Below, one piece after another: positions 1 to 10,529 of a stretch of DNA of 64,000 nt. A model generated the notes under the pieces. The model was not told the DNA's origin. It was given only the letters and a program-made list of their open reading frames with translations, and searched no databases. Both the position numbers and the translations under genes were made by a program. Origin of the DNA: Torymus aiolomorphi. Taxonomy: Eukaryota > Arthropoda > Insecta > Hymenoptera > Torymidae. The first letter of the stretch is position 1; every line of letters starts with the position of its first letter. The stretch spans positions 15,424,201 through 15,488,200 of the forward strand of contig CM070877.1 in the NCBI GenBank assembly GCA_036365515.1, read 5' to 3'.

Positions 1-1311
1 ATTAAAATACCTATATTTTCTAAACAAAAAAAAAAAATTCTAGCTATCACGGTTCTTTTGTTATTAACAAAAATTTTTTTTTTAAAAAGCTTATAACTCC
101 CAAACTAAACGGTCAATTTTTTGAGAAAAATCATGATAATGCAGAATATGAATAGCTATAATCTGTAAAAATTTGAATCCATTTTGTCGACTAGTTTTTA
201 AGAAAAAAATTAAAATATGAAAACAATGAGTCTTGTATGTCCAACGATTACGAGAGTAAAATTAACTTGCTTCGAAATTCCTTGTATAGGTAAATTTTGG
301 ATAGCTCTCGGTCGAATTCTTTGAGCAAAATGATTAGTCCAGAAATTTCAGAAATATTTGAGGTTAAATTTTTGTTTAACCTTTTTTTTCAAATCGTAAT
401 TTCTCGAGAACGGCTTCATGTATCAGCTCCAAATTTATAGACAATTTTGTACATGATATAGACAATATGTCTGCGAATTTTCATCAAGATTGTACGATTA
501 CTTTTTGAGATATTTGATTTTGAAAATTTTCGTATTTTATAAAGTCATTTCCTTGAAATTTGAAGAGTTTTTGAGGTAAAAGAATTCGTTTATGAATTTC
601 AGAGATATTTGAGGTTAAAACTATTTTAGCTCTCTTTTAAAATCGTAATTATTCGTGAACGCATTTATGTATACTAGAAAATGGAAATGACATGCGCTAT
701 GCACTATGCGCGCGCGTTGTGTACCTGCTATTGTTTTGTAATAGCCATTTATTATTTTTAAGGTTAGAACCTTTTTCTTACATCGGAAATTCCAGAAAGA
801 GCACACAAATACGGACACGTATACTACTAGAGACAAATTAAGTTTGAGGAAGCCACGGGCCAATGAATTGGCAGCGGTTTTTTTTATTTAACGAAGTATC
901 TAGATTGAATGTATGCAAAATATATTTATTTTGCTATACTCAAATTACAAATGACAAAATTATAATTCTCATTGAGAATTACAATTCTGGTGCACGTATC
1001 GTGTTATATAAATAAAGCTGTGATATCAAATATATTATTCACATCGTTGTTTACATTTATGTATGTAAAAGGTATAGATTCCAAAAATTTTCCAAACTTT
1101 TCTTAAATTCACATTGTTTTCTACATTCGATAAACATTACTTTTAATTTTATTTCCACTTTTAATCTCACATAAATGCACAAACAAACGAACAACATTTT
1201 TTTAACAATTATCAACGGATGCCTATTTGATTTTTTTATATAGCTATTTCTTTTTTTTCTGTCATTTCTTTCACTCTCTCTCTCTCTCTCTCTCTCACTC
1301 TTCCATCATAG
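1..1311. other. AT-rich non-coding DNA, probably intron of an upstream gene
   Basis: This stretch is very AT-rich and has no convincing coding frame. If the exon call at 1312 is right, it is the last intron of a gene that begins left of the window. It ends in a pyrimidine tract rich in CT dinucleotides (about 1271-1300) followed by CATCATAG, a good 3' splice site. Positions 300-660 hold a diverged duplicated unit, listed separately. No RNA gene was recognised. Confidence 0.5.
308..660. repeat. Two diverged copies of a ~251-bp AT-rich repeat unit
   Basis: The block around 342-415 (core ATATTTGAGGTTAAA, followed by a T-rich run and AATCGTAATT) recurs at about 594-660 with substitutions. The shared core is offset by 251 bp. 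The unit looks like a fragment of a diverged tandem or satellite-type repeat. The sequence left of 300 has a similar style, but I could not align it with confidence. No coding capacity is seen. Confidence 0.5.
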
Positions 1312-1389
1312 CTGTGGCTCGGTTACCTCGACCTGGAGCTCCTCGTCGGCATGGGCAAGCTCAAATTCGCCAACAGCAAAGACTACTAA
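1312..1389 (+). CDS. Probable terminal coding exon of an unidentified upstream gene
   Basis: After a CT-rich polypyrimidine tract and an AG acceptor at 1310-1311, a phase-0 frame reads 25 residues ending GMGKLKFANSKDY and a TAA stop. Third codon positions are almost all G or C (CTG, CTC, TAC, GAC, GAG, GTC, GGC, AAG), which is strongly coding-like against the AT-rich surroundings and matches the codon use of the CBF-beta exons downstream. The other two frames give low-complexity Ser/Thr or Arg/Gln peptides. The left part (WLGYLDLELLVG) is hydrophobic and could be the end of a membrane segment. I do not recognise the protein. Its remaining exons would lie left of the window. A composition artefact of a GC island is the main alternative. 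Confidence 0.5.
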   Translation: MWLGYLDLELLVGMGKLKFANSKDY

Positions 1390-3000
1390 TAGATCAAGAA
1401 GTGTCGAGACAGCCGTTTTCTGGTATTATTACGAGATTTTGAAGATGGGCTGTTGTTTTGTGTAAAAGCTGTTGCGCGGGAGTTGAAGTTTTGTTGGGTT
1501 GGAGAAAGTCATTATCAGAGGAATGATATAATTCGTGTTTGTTGAATAGAGTCGATTGAATTATGTGAAAATGGAATTGAAACATTGTAGTTCTTTAGTG
1601 TAGATAGTATTAAGAAGTTATTCAACCGTCTTTTTAAAGAGAGATAAAAAAATGTATTTTTACTCATTTAGTATAAATTTCGATGTTTATGACGATTATT
1701 TACAACGCATATATTTATAGTTTGGTATTTAGTTTTTGATAAAGACATGCGAAATTTAGTAAATAAGAACGATATTTTATTTAACTAATTTTAAATTAGA
1801 TATGTAGTATTAGCCATTAGTGAGTTTTTGACACACAATTTTAAACTTTTACAAAAATATTGCATAGTATTAAATACTGTATAAATTAGATTGAATGATA
1901 TTTTTATTATTGATTTTGGTGTCTGCGAATTTCTGATTTATCGACTCACGATATCACAAGCCCAGTGTTTATTTGCTCTCCTAGATAGCGTGTCACTCCT
2001 TTCACTGAGCTTATCAAAGACAAGAAATTCATTGGCAACCCGCTTTATGCGCTGTTGTATTATTAACAAATAGTGCAAAATACAATTTTTCAACAAACAA
2101 ATATTAACAATAAACGTATATAATAGTTTTTGTGCATTACTTATGTTTAACATAACTTATATAGTACGAAAAATAATATTCATTTTGTAAAACTCATTAA
2201 TATATTATTCACTTATACAAGTCGCGACTATTAATTAAAATTATTTTAGTTATTTATTAAAATTGAAGTATCATCAAACATCTGTGATAATTTTACATAT
2301 CCCGTATATTATGTATAATGAGTAGAATGATAATATTTTCTACCTCATTACATATACATAATATACACAGGCTACTTATATATGAATTCACAGTACAACA
2401 AATATTTATCACCTCGTTCCAAACATTCGAAACTTCGCACTTCGGGTTACCTTAGCCGCGGAAAGAGAAACTTTAGGAAAACATGCATTGACACGGGATA
2501 CCTGCGAAGGGACACGCGTTCCGACACTTTCGTCGCTGATCCTGCTGTCCCAAAGACGTCGACGCCGCGCGTCAGTAGCATCCTTCGCTCGCGTCGCTGG
2601 TCGAAACTGCAGGGCCATTACAACCTCTTGAATTATGCTATATAAGCGAGCAGTGGCGAACCTCAAGGACAAACTTCGTCGTAGGTTTATGGTGATAAAT
2701 GTTCTTTAACGGTTAAGAAATATCATCTTGAAGCTTTGGTGAAATTTATTGATAATAAATCAGACATAACATCGAATTTTCGACTCATGTCTGACAACTG
2801 TTCGTTAATAAAGTGAGAAATCTGTTCTCTCTGTTTCAGGCCGATAATATATATGTAATATAATTTACTATTAACGGATATTATATCTATACTGTATTTC
2901 TTTATTTCGAGTATATTATTCGTTGATAGCTAAGAATCTTTGTTCGCTATGCCCAAATTAATACGAGTGGCAGAAATTATGTTACTCCAAGGCAGTTATT
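1390..3000. other. AT-rich non-coding region with one weak GC block
   Basis: This is the probable 3' UTR of the exon above, followed by intergenic DNA. An AATAAA at 2109-2114 could be a polyadenylation signal but is not decisive. A GC-richer block at about 2430-2620 contains open frames on both strands, with arginine-rich, low-complexity peptides that I judge non-coding. The flanks of that block do not show the clear skew seen at later islands. Confidence 0.4.
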
Positions 3001-3955
3001 CATTTTCAAACTTTGTATCTTTCAAATAAAACCAGAATAGTAATATTTGTTCTTGAAAAAAGAATCTTCCGAAACCAATAAACTTTTCAGACCAATCAAT
3101 CCTATCAAATCCCCACAGTACCACCAACAGCACAAAATAATAATCTCGTCGTTCCGCCCCACTTCCACCAAAGGCGCTCTTGCTCCCCGAAAACCGAGAA
3201 AAAAGGAATAAGCAGAAGAAGAAGCGATCGCCGCGGAGGATCTTCCCATCGTAAAAAAAGAAGAAACTGGCCGAGACGCGGCCATTCATCGGCGAGAGAG
3301 AAAAAACGGAAGCGCGCGGCTGCCGCTTTGTCGGGCATTAGCCGCGCGACGGGTGGCGATGCCTCCCGACGAGCGCGCAGAGACGTAGACGCCGTTGTAG
3401 TAGTAGCAGTATAGCAGTAGTTGTATGTGGAAATTGCGTTTTTCACTTTAAAATTGGATGACGCTGTGCAGGGTATTATGGGATAAAGAGGGCTGGAACA
3501 TTTTTTAAGTGGACGGGGTTTCGAAAAATTTTTTTAATGGTGCTGTATTTTTGGTTTATGTCGGTCGATCTTTGAGTTGCAAAATCACGGTATACTGATA
3601 TTTTTCTATATTGTTTGTAAATTATTTTGTTACAAGTAAGTATTTAAATTTATGCGTAAAGGTAGCAATAATAATCGACCACAAAGGAAAATATATTGTG
3701 ATAAACGATTTCAGGGAGCAAGAAAGAAAGGGGAGAAAAACTGTGAAATAAAATATTTTTTGTAACACATACACGATTTTCGTCGTTTTCCGATCTAAAG
3801 GAGGTTCTAAAGTGATTTTTTTTTGACCGATCAGAGAAAAAATCCATTTGGGCCCGCTACTCTAAAATTCCATAAAATCGCAAAAAATCAATTTAGCCTT
3901 ACTTTTTAGGTTAAAAAACGCCGAAAATCAATACAAGAGTCACAAAAAATACAAA
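3001..3955. other. GC-rich island (3150-3450) and flanking AT-rich DNA
   Basis: A CpG-rich core at about 3170-3440 lies between AT-rich sequence. Several overlapping minus-strand open frames cross the core, but their peptides are serine-, arginine- or phenylalanine-rich without a domain signature. The right flank (3440-3560) is G- and T-rich, as at the other islands. No gene is called. Confidence 0.4.
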
Positions 3956-4047
3956 AAATATGGTGTGCACCTAGAGCTTAGTGGGCCTTTTGACCTCCAC
4001 ACTCGGTCTAAAAAGGCCCACTTTGCGCCCTAGGTACACAATATACT
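3956..4047. repeat. Short imperfect inverted repeat (hairpin)
   Basis: The arm at 3962-3991 pairs with 4011-4040. Each contains a version of GTGGGCCTTTT and its complement, plus a CCTAG core. The loop is 19 bp. The flanks extend the symmetry with ATAT-rich ends (ATATGG on the left, CAATATAC on the right). It could be a tiny foldback element or a hairpin RNA precursor; the sequence does not separate these. Confidence 0.55.
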
Positions 4048-5246
4048 ATTTCATTAAAAAATTTTAACAATCAAATTTACTAGGTTCATTGAAAGTGAAA
4101 ATTCTATTTAAAAAATTGTACGTTATGACGTAACTATCAAATAATATTTATTCATAGTATGTTCTAGGGGATAGTTACACACTCGTGGCTATCGCCTAAA
4201 TCTGGTCACCCTGCGTTTCTGGCGTCTGAACATATTTCGTGCTTAATATCTCAAATACGGATTCACAAAATTACACATAAGAATTTATTTAATAAGCATT
4301 GCAACTTCAATCGTAGTGTTGAAAATTATTTTTGTTTTTCCGTGACTTTTTTACAGTTGCTGTAACATTTTCTTTAATAATTTCTACTTCTTCTTTAAGC
4401 ATTCAAGAATAAGTAAACCAAAGTGTCTCTGGGTTGACAAAACCTCCTGGTGACTGAGTATGATTTGAATTGAAGTAATAATATGTCTTTTTACTCAGTA
4501 TTGGTGGAACACTTTTGGCGATCATGAAAAACCAACTTTTTTATTTTTTCAAGTAACTTCTAATACTTCTAATTATTTTATGAGAATTTTTTTATTTTAA
4601 TTTTGACACATAAAATCAAAAGCCATAGCTGAAAATGCTATGGTCAACACTGAGCAACTCTCCGCTATATACTCAAATAATACGAAATTATTAATGTATA
4701 TTGCGGTGTTAATAAGCTAAATAAATAGCTAAAGTAAAAATTATTTCAAAACATAGGGTTTTATTTGAACAACAATGCTTTCACTTTACTCAAATTATGC
4801 CGCTAATTTTAACTAACACTTTTATAGACATGTACAGCTGTTTGTTTATTAACAAATAACCATTTACCTTTAACAACGTATGTTTAAACATTACAAAAAA
4901 AATATAATCAACGATTGCTACTGTCCATACGTTTCATCAGACAATAGCAATACAATACCGTACGCTAACAAATACTTCGAATATCTGTTGTCATCTCGAT
5001 CCACGCACGAAAACATCGTTATAATCCGTAAATTCCTTTGATGTCGAAAAGTGAAAACGAAATCAACTCACGCGCAGAGCGGAGGGGGGCAATAAAATCG
5101 GTCCTAGCAGAGGATAGAGAGAGAGAGAGAGCGATCTTAATCCTGACATGACGCTCTCGAAGGGATCAACGAGGGCCACTCGAAAGCGAGAGATGCACGG
5201 TGTGTGTCCCCCGGGTGATAGATATATTGCGCGCGATATAAACGGA

Positions 5247-5285
<39 letters not shown>

Positions 5286-5773
5286 GGATGCTATGGGCAT
5301 TGTTACAGTGGATAGGAGGATGTACGAGGGGATGGGAGAAAATGGTGGATGGTTGCGATCGGCCTCGCGTGCGTCGCAATGTTTATGGGGGTTTTCGGAT
5401 GATGTATGTCGTTGGGCCGTGATAGTTTTTTTTGTATAGTTGCGACGATTTAGAGTAGAGTTGATTAATGAAATGACATTGTTTTTGTAAATCTATGAAA
5501 ATGCGATTTGGCTCTAGCAAAATTGTCATTTCGCGCAGTTGTGCAAGATTCATTAAAATTTCATAACTCAATAAAATTCGATGTTAAATATGTACACGAA
5601 AATCTAGTGAATGTCTAATTTTTGTGGATTTTCTACTGTACATAAAATCGAAAATGACGTAAAGATTTAAATTATTTTGAGAATGATCGAATATTTATGT
5701 TTTGTATAATAACTTTGTAGTTAAAGTTAGAAAAAAATACTGTTTAAATACTGAAATCGAAGTTTAATTTCTT
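4048..5773. other. Non-coding region with a GC island at 5050-5380
   Basis: The left part (4048-5000) is AT-rich with nothing recognised. The island at 5050-5220 is CpG-rich and carries GA microsatellites at about 5111-5131 and 5255-5281. Its right flank (5281-5360) is markedly G-rich and C-poor, while the left flank (4920-5040) is C- and A-rich. Open frames here are low-complexity. Confidence 0.45.
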
Positions 5774-5798
5774 ATGCATGTAATCTGATTACATGCAT
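5774..5798. promoter_or_regulatory. 25-bp perfect palindrome with a P3-type homeodomain dimer site
   Basis: ATGCATGTAATC, a single T, then its exact reverse complement. The centre TAATCTGATTA fits the palindromic P3 consensus TAATYNRATTA bound cooperatively by paired-class homeodomain dimers, a well-established preference. Flanking ATGCAT half-sites extend the symmetry. The surrounding 200 bp are AT-rich and non-coding. Binding is inferred from sequence only. Confidence 0.4.
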
Positions 5799-6693
5799 TT
5801 CTGTGATTTTTTTTCAAAAAATAATTCTATATTACTAAATTAAGATTACTGTATAATATGTACCAATTCTTTCTACAGTATTCTTTTGAAACTTTTAGAA
5901 ACTTTTTCTATTTCTACAACATTTTAGTTATAACTCACATTAGATCCCCTTTGCGCTTCCACGACTTCAATTTTCATATAAATTCGCAGATTTCAGTCAA
6001 AACTAAAATTAAAATCACCCTATCTAGACCCTCCTCCAAGTTCCAATCTGTATACTATCAAATTACCGACATTTACGTTAAAATACTAATCAACAGTCTA
6101 TACACCCCCTAAAAAAAGCTTTCAAATCCATCCCTACCCCTTCCCTTTTCTACTAAAAAAAACACTACTCCAGTCGCACATCAGCGAACTGTATCAGATT
6201 TCCGCTTGGCAAACATCCTCACTGTATATCCATTCTCCTGTATACCCATTCTCTCACACTATACCCATCCACATACACACACAGCAACAAAGATAAACCT
6301 GCACAATAGACCGGGACGCGAAGGGGAGGAGAGACAGCGAGACCCCCCCTGCACACGCACAACGACGACGAAAAGCGAAAAGAGCGAGAGAGATAGGTAT
6401 GAGAGAAGAGGAGGAGGAGGTAGAGTAGGCGCGTGCGCGCCAGCGACAGCCAATCGGCCAGCACCGCGGACTTATCGACCCGCGGCTGCTCTGCTGGTGA
6501 TGCGAGAGGGGGAATGCGAATGGGGCAAATGTGCTTAACGATGATTCGGGTATGAGTTGGGAGAGGGTTTTAGAAGGATGCAAATTTTTGGGAGTCTTTT
6601 AGAGGATTGAATAACGGTTCGAAATAAATTAATGTAGTTTCTCTAACTTGAAGTTTAATCCTGTTAAAATTTACACGCTAAAAGAAATGCCTA
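5799..6693. other. GC island (about 6300-6540) with opposite-skew flanks
   Basis: The left flank (5940-6290) is rich in C and A with hardly any G. The core (6300-6500) is CpG-rich with CG-containing purine runs. The right flank (6480-6590) is G-rich with few C. Overlapping open frames on both strands are low-complexity and not called as genes. See the findings for the genome-scale pattern. Confidence 0.5.
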
Positions 6694-7478
6694 CACGGAG
6701 AGAAAATTTTCAGTAAAAATTACAAAAAGTTCGATAATTTTTACCGAACTTCACGGTACTACGGTAACAGACTGACATTTTTGTAAATTTTACAGAACAG
6801 TTCGGTAATTTTTCTAAGCACTTACTTTTTACTGAACCGTTCCGTAATTTTTACTCTTTTTTGAGTTATAAATTTTATAGAATATGGCGAATATGGTAAT
6901 TAAAAAAAAATTATTTATTTATGGGAATAATTTATATTAATCGCACTTATCGCCATTTTAATAGTTGGGGATCCAGTGTTGCTTTCCTTGTGGTGTAAGA
7001 TAAGATGTAAATATGCACGCCGCTTTTACATAGGAAATTTTTATATCTAAAGTCCTAAACATATCTAACTACTATACTACACATAACCTAAGTAATGCCT
7101 TACATTTCGCAATACGCAAACGCTTACATATGAACTTTAGAAACTCAGCGGACTTATGTACTAACTGAGGAAAGTCGTGGTCACTTGCGAGTTTCAATAT
7201 TCGCCATCTACCGGTTGTGCACGGTAATTCTCGCTGAAATTCAAGAACGCGCATGCACACAACAGTCAACAGCGCCACCGCGCGTTACGCCAACGAAAAC
7301 TTCCAAACCTTCTCTTAAAAGTTACTGAACAGTTCGGTAATTTTTACTGAAAATTCTATAAAAAGTATAGAAAGTCAAGTAAATCCGCTCATTTTGGCAG
7401 TCTGTTACCACAGTACCGAAAAGTTCAGTAAAAATTGCGGAACTTTTTGTAATTTTTACTGAAATTTTTCTCTCCGTG
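6694..7478. mobile_element. 785-bp MITE-like element with ~83-bp TIRs and TA target duplication
   Basis: The ends read CACGGAGAGAAAA and its complement, with terminal inverted repeats of about 83 bp (6694-6777 and 7395-7478) differing at a handful of positions. A TA dinucleotide flanks each end (6692-6693 and 7479-7480), as expected for Tc1/mariner-type insertion. Subterminal copies of CAGTTCGGTAATTTTT recur in both orientations. The interior has no transposase frame; a 68-codon minus-strand frame at 7072-7278 shows no transposase signature. It is therefore a non-autonomous element. Confidence 0.8.
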
Positions 7479-7480
7479 TA

Positions 7481-8143
7481 TAAGTATCAAAGTAGCTAAT
7501 GTTATTTTAATACTGTTTTTTGGTAGCACGCGTGTATTCACAAAAATAAATTGCTCGATTGCTGCAGAGAAAAGAGAAAAGCGTTTTATGAGTAAAACTC
7601 TTATCCTGTATCAGAAAAATAAGATTAAAAATAAGCGAATTATTCTTTTACAAAAAGGGTATTTCGTCCTTTCAGTTCAAATATTCTGAAATTATAGATT
7701 TATTGTCTTTTTTGGACAATGCAATGATTTGCTTTTTTAAGAAGAAAGAAACTACATATCCTTTACCTGAAATTTTTGATGTTATAATAAAGTGCGTAAC
7801 TGTGAAATTTAGTCTTCTACGAATCGTTCTAAGACTTTTTTTGTAACTCTTTTTGCATTCAAGTTTGTCATGCAGATCGTAAGTACAAAAAGCTGCGGTT
7901 AAAATTTAGAGCACGCGATTCTTGCACGCGTACAGATTTCACGAAAGCTAACGGTTTTGTGCGTTTTTGCCGCACAAATAAATCATTTACTCTGAAATTT
8001 AACATTGAAGCACACGCGGTTCTTTCGATATTTTACCCTCTTATTATATGCAGAAAAATGAAAATTTCATCTTTTCGGTAATCATGATTCTATGATAAAT
8101 ATTGATGACCGAATCCATTTTAAATCGGACGGCCCAGCTACGG
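7481..8143. other. AT-rich non-coding region
   Basis: No coding frame, RNA gene or repeat of note was recognised between the MITE at 6694-7478 and the palindrome at 8144. A few CpG-containing motifs (around 7900-8000) are present, without a clear island. Confidence 0.4.
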
Positions 8144-8173
8144 TCACATCACCGATCATGATCGGTGATGTGA
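8144..8173. repeat. 30-bp perfect palindrome without spacer
   Basis: TCACATCACCGATCA is followed directly by its exact reverse complement, 15 bp per arm with no loop. A perfect palindrome this long is unexpected by chance in this AT-rich context. It could be a high-affinity dimer site or a cruciform-forming sequence, or a remnant of a larger element. No matching termini were seen further out. Confidence 0.7.
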
Positions 8174-8352
8174 AAAATAAATTGATAATAAATTTTAAAT
8201 TAATAAATTTTAAATGCATTTTAGAATTTAAGTATGCTATTAAATAATTTTAACTTGTTTGTAACAATTATCGATGATTTGTCTAAAAATTTCCGAAAAT
8301 TTTTTCGCGGGCGATATAAAAATTGAAATACGTCCGCTAGGTACTAGTAGTG

Positions 8353-8506
8353 CACTGAAAGAAATTTTTTCTCAAAATTTTTATATTTAACATGGCATTG
8401 TAACTATTAAAATATATATGTTAATAGTCAATCAACTGAAAATAGTTACAATGCCATGTTAATAGTTAAAAGACCAGTTAAATATAAACATATTCTTCTC
8501 TCAGTG
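8353..8506. mobile_element. Small foldback element (~154 bp)
   Basis: The ends read CACTGAAAGAA and TTCTCTCAGTG (imperfect complements). Inside, 8388-8409 pairs almost perfectly with 8441-8462 (core CATGGCATTGTAACTATTA and its complement) around a short AT loop. TG dinucleotides flank both ends. It resembles the CACGGAGAGAA-ended element at 6694 in its terminal motif and may belong to the same broad class of non-autonomous TIR elements. Confidence 0.6.
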
Positions 8507-8537
8507 TGGGTAATAAAAACTGAAAAACGCCCGCTGA

Positions 8538-8788
8538 CGACTTTTTTCGTCCGCCGCACAGTGTTCGGAAATCGAAAATTTATGGACAAGTTACCTTGCA
8601 GCCCACAATTTTCCATCGGTTTTGATGACTTTTTTTTAAATTAAAGCTTTTGCAATTGCCAATCGATCCCTCGAGGTCGATTTTCCAATTTCAGTCCAGA
8701 GCTTATGCCCAGGATTCATAAACTTATGAAATACATATCCAGACTCTCCTAAACCTTACAAATTCAATTCAATTAACCAAATAAATTC

Positions 8789-8859
<71 letters not shown>

Positions 8860-9031
8860 CTCCCTGATTTCAATATCGAGATCTAGTTTAACAACCATCA
8901 ATTAAATATTTAAAATTTAATTCTTAATTTAACGAGTTTTAATTCAAGACTTAAAATTGTAATTGTGAATTAAGCGTGTAATTCATTCAAATTTTATTAA
9001 CTAGAATGATGTCTCTCTCTCTCTCCCTCTC

Positions 9032-9078
<47 letters not shown>

Positions 9079-9347
9079 CTCTCTCTCTCTCTGAAGGATT
9101 TATTTGGTTAATTGAATTGAATTTGTAAGGTTTAGGAGAGTCTGGATATGTGTTTCATAAGTTTATGAATCCTGAGCATGAACTCTGGACTGAAATTGGA
9201 AAATCGACCTCGAGGGATCGATTGGCAACTGTAAAAGCTTTAATTTAAAAAAAAGGTCCTCAAAATCGATGGAAAATTGTGGGCTGCAAGGTAACTTGTC
9301 CATAAATTTTCGATTTCCGAACACTGTGCGCCGGCCGAAAATGGTCG
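8538..9347. repeat. Large inverted repeat whose arms run into GA / CT microsatellites
   Basis: Left arm 8538-8856 and right arm 9011-9347 are reverse complements with roughly 90% identity by eye, including shared stretches such as AATTTTCGATTTCCGAACAC on the right arm. The inner ends of the arms are a pure (AG)n tract (8792-8856) and an interrupted (CT)n tract (9011-9092). The loop (8857-9010) is AT-rich. The short open frames inside the arms are mirror copies of each other and not genes. No terminal repeats or target duplication were recognised at the outer ends. Confidence 0.8.
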
Positions 9348-9540
9348 CTTTAATCCCGTTAGATAAGTAAAAAAAACGAGAAAATCGTGCTTGTGTTACA
9401 AAAAATATACTTAAATTGAATTTTTTCCCAATTTCTTTAAGATTGAAATCGTTCAAATGTGACAAATATAGTTTACTAAAGTATGAAGGAAAAAGTTGAA
9501 ACGAAAGTTGTAATATTCCTTCCACAGATGTCAAACAATA

Positions 9541-9670
9541 GTACATTACGCTACCAGTGCGCGAAAGTAGATTTTCGTCTCGTGTGACGTTTACACCCGA
9601 GCGAAGTGAGGATGGAAAGGCACACGAGACGAGAATCTCTTTCCCGAACATGTAGCGTACAGTATTTTTT
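9541..9670. repeat. Hairpin-forming CpG-containing repeat
   Basis: A 17-bp stem (9570-9586, GATTTTCGTCTCGTGTG) pairs with 9621-9637, and an outer pair around GCTAC / GTAGC (about 9541-9554 with 9652-9666) extends it. The loop contains GAGCGAAGTGAGG. It lies within a long minus-strand open frame (9163-9729) that also runs through the right arm of the inverted repeat, which argues against that frame being a real gene. It looks like a dispersed structured repeat; only one copy is clear in this window. Confidence 0.5.
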
Positions 9671-9779
9671 GATACGACGTGTGGAAAGCTAGATTTTGAG
9701 TATACACGTTTTTTGTCAAGCGTGTGCAAAATCGAGCTTTACGCACGAGTATCGAAAAATTTTTATCTCTTCATTAATC

Positions 9780-10154
9780 CTGCCACTCTTACTCATGGCT
9801 ACAAGAACAAAACCATTGATAATCAATTTCACAATCTATTACGCTAAAAAGAAGCATCTACCTATGTTTCGCTAATTCCTACACAAACGACTATTTACTA
9901 TCTACAACTACACAACCTTACATCGTAATTATTCAGCTACTTCGTATAAACATTGACCATGTCTACGCGCAAATCCATCCACCACCCAAGCCTCGCATTC
10001 CCTCTCGAAATCCGCTAAGTAAGTAAGTACACACACACACTCTCGCACCCGAAAAATCAAATCCCCCTCGTCCACTCGACCCATCACCGTGCTTACGCCA
10101 CCCAGCGCGTTTTCTCTCATCTCTAAACATCACCCATCATCTCGCATAAACAAA

Positions 10155-10198
<44 letters not shown>

Positions 10199-10438
10199 TC
10201 CCTACATACATAACCCATAAAAAAATCCCCCCGCGGTCGCGTCCATCTCGGTGGGCCGTCCCTTCTTCCCTCCACTCTCCCACCCTACCCCCCTCCTGAT
10301 AGGCGTGGCCACCTTCTCTCTCTTCAGCGCACTCTATCGCGACGGACCGCGACCGCCAGTCGCTAACGAGACGTCGAGTAGTGCGCGCGCGCCCGCGTGT
10401 ACATATACACCTCTATCTCCATATCTGTGCCGAGTGCC
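9780..10438. promoter_or_regulatory. GC island and presumed promoter region of the CBF-beta gene
   Basis: From 9780 to about 10140 the plus strand is C- and A-rich with little G. A (CT)n tract lies at 10162-10195. The core 10220-10430 is CpG-rich. This is the sequence immediately upstream of the TATA-like motif and the first coding exon, so it is the likely promoter and proximal control region. CT/GA tracts are established targets of GAGA-type factors in insects; their use here is inferred. Confidence 0.5.
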
Positions 10439-10445
10439 TATATAA
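10439..10445 (+). promoter_or_regulatory. TATA-like box upstream of the CBF-beta start codon
   Basis: TATATAA stands 85-91 bp before the first in-frame ATG (10530). A transcription start about 30 bp downstream (near 10470) would give a 5' UTR of about 60 bp. No initiator match was decisive, and the region has other AT-rich hexamers, so the assignment is tentative. Confidence 0.35.
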
Positions 10446-10529
10446 CTATATATGCGTCTGTGAGGGATAAGAGGGTTGTTATCACATATATATCTGTGCG
10501 CTGATCGGACTAAAGAGACAGCCGTCAAG

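Noticed and set aside
2382..2672. Two 87-codon frames on opposite strands
   Set aside because: They are antisense shadows in a GC-richer block, with low-complexity basic peptides and no splice context.
3105..3446. 113-codon minus-strand frame in a GC island
   Set aside because: Thr/Ala/Arg- and Phe-rich peptide, overlapping two other open frames; composition artefact.
9163..9729. 188-codon minus-strand open frame
   Set aside because: Half of it is the right arm of a large inverted repeat, and part repeats in the opposite arm (8456-8644 frame). The rest covers a hairpin repeat. No domain was recognised.
10476..10529. Upstream extension of the CBF-beta reading frame
   Set aside because: The frame is open but has no ATG before 10530 (it begins at TTG), and it lies between the TATA-like box and the well-placed ATG, so it is 5' UTR.
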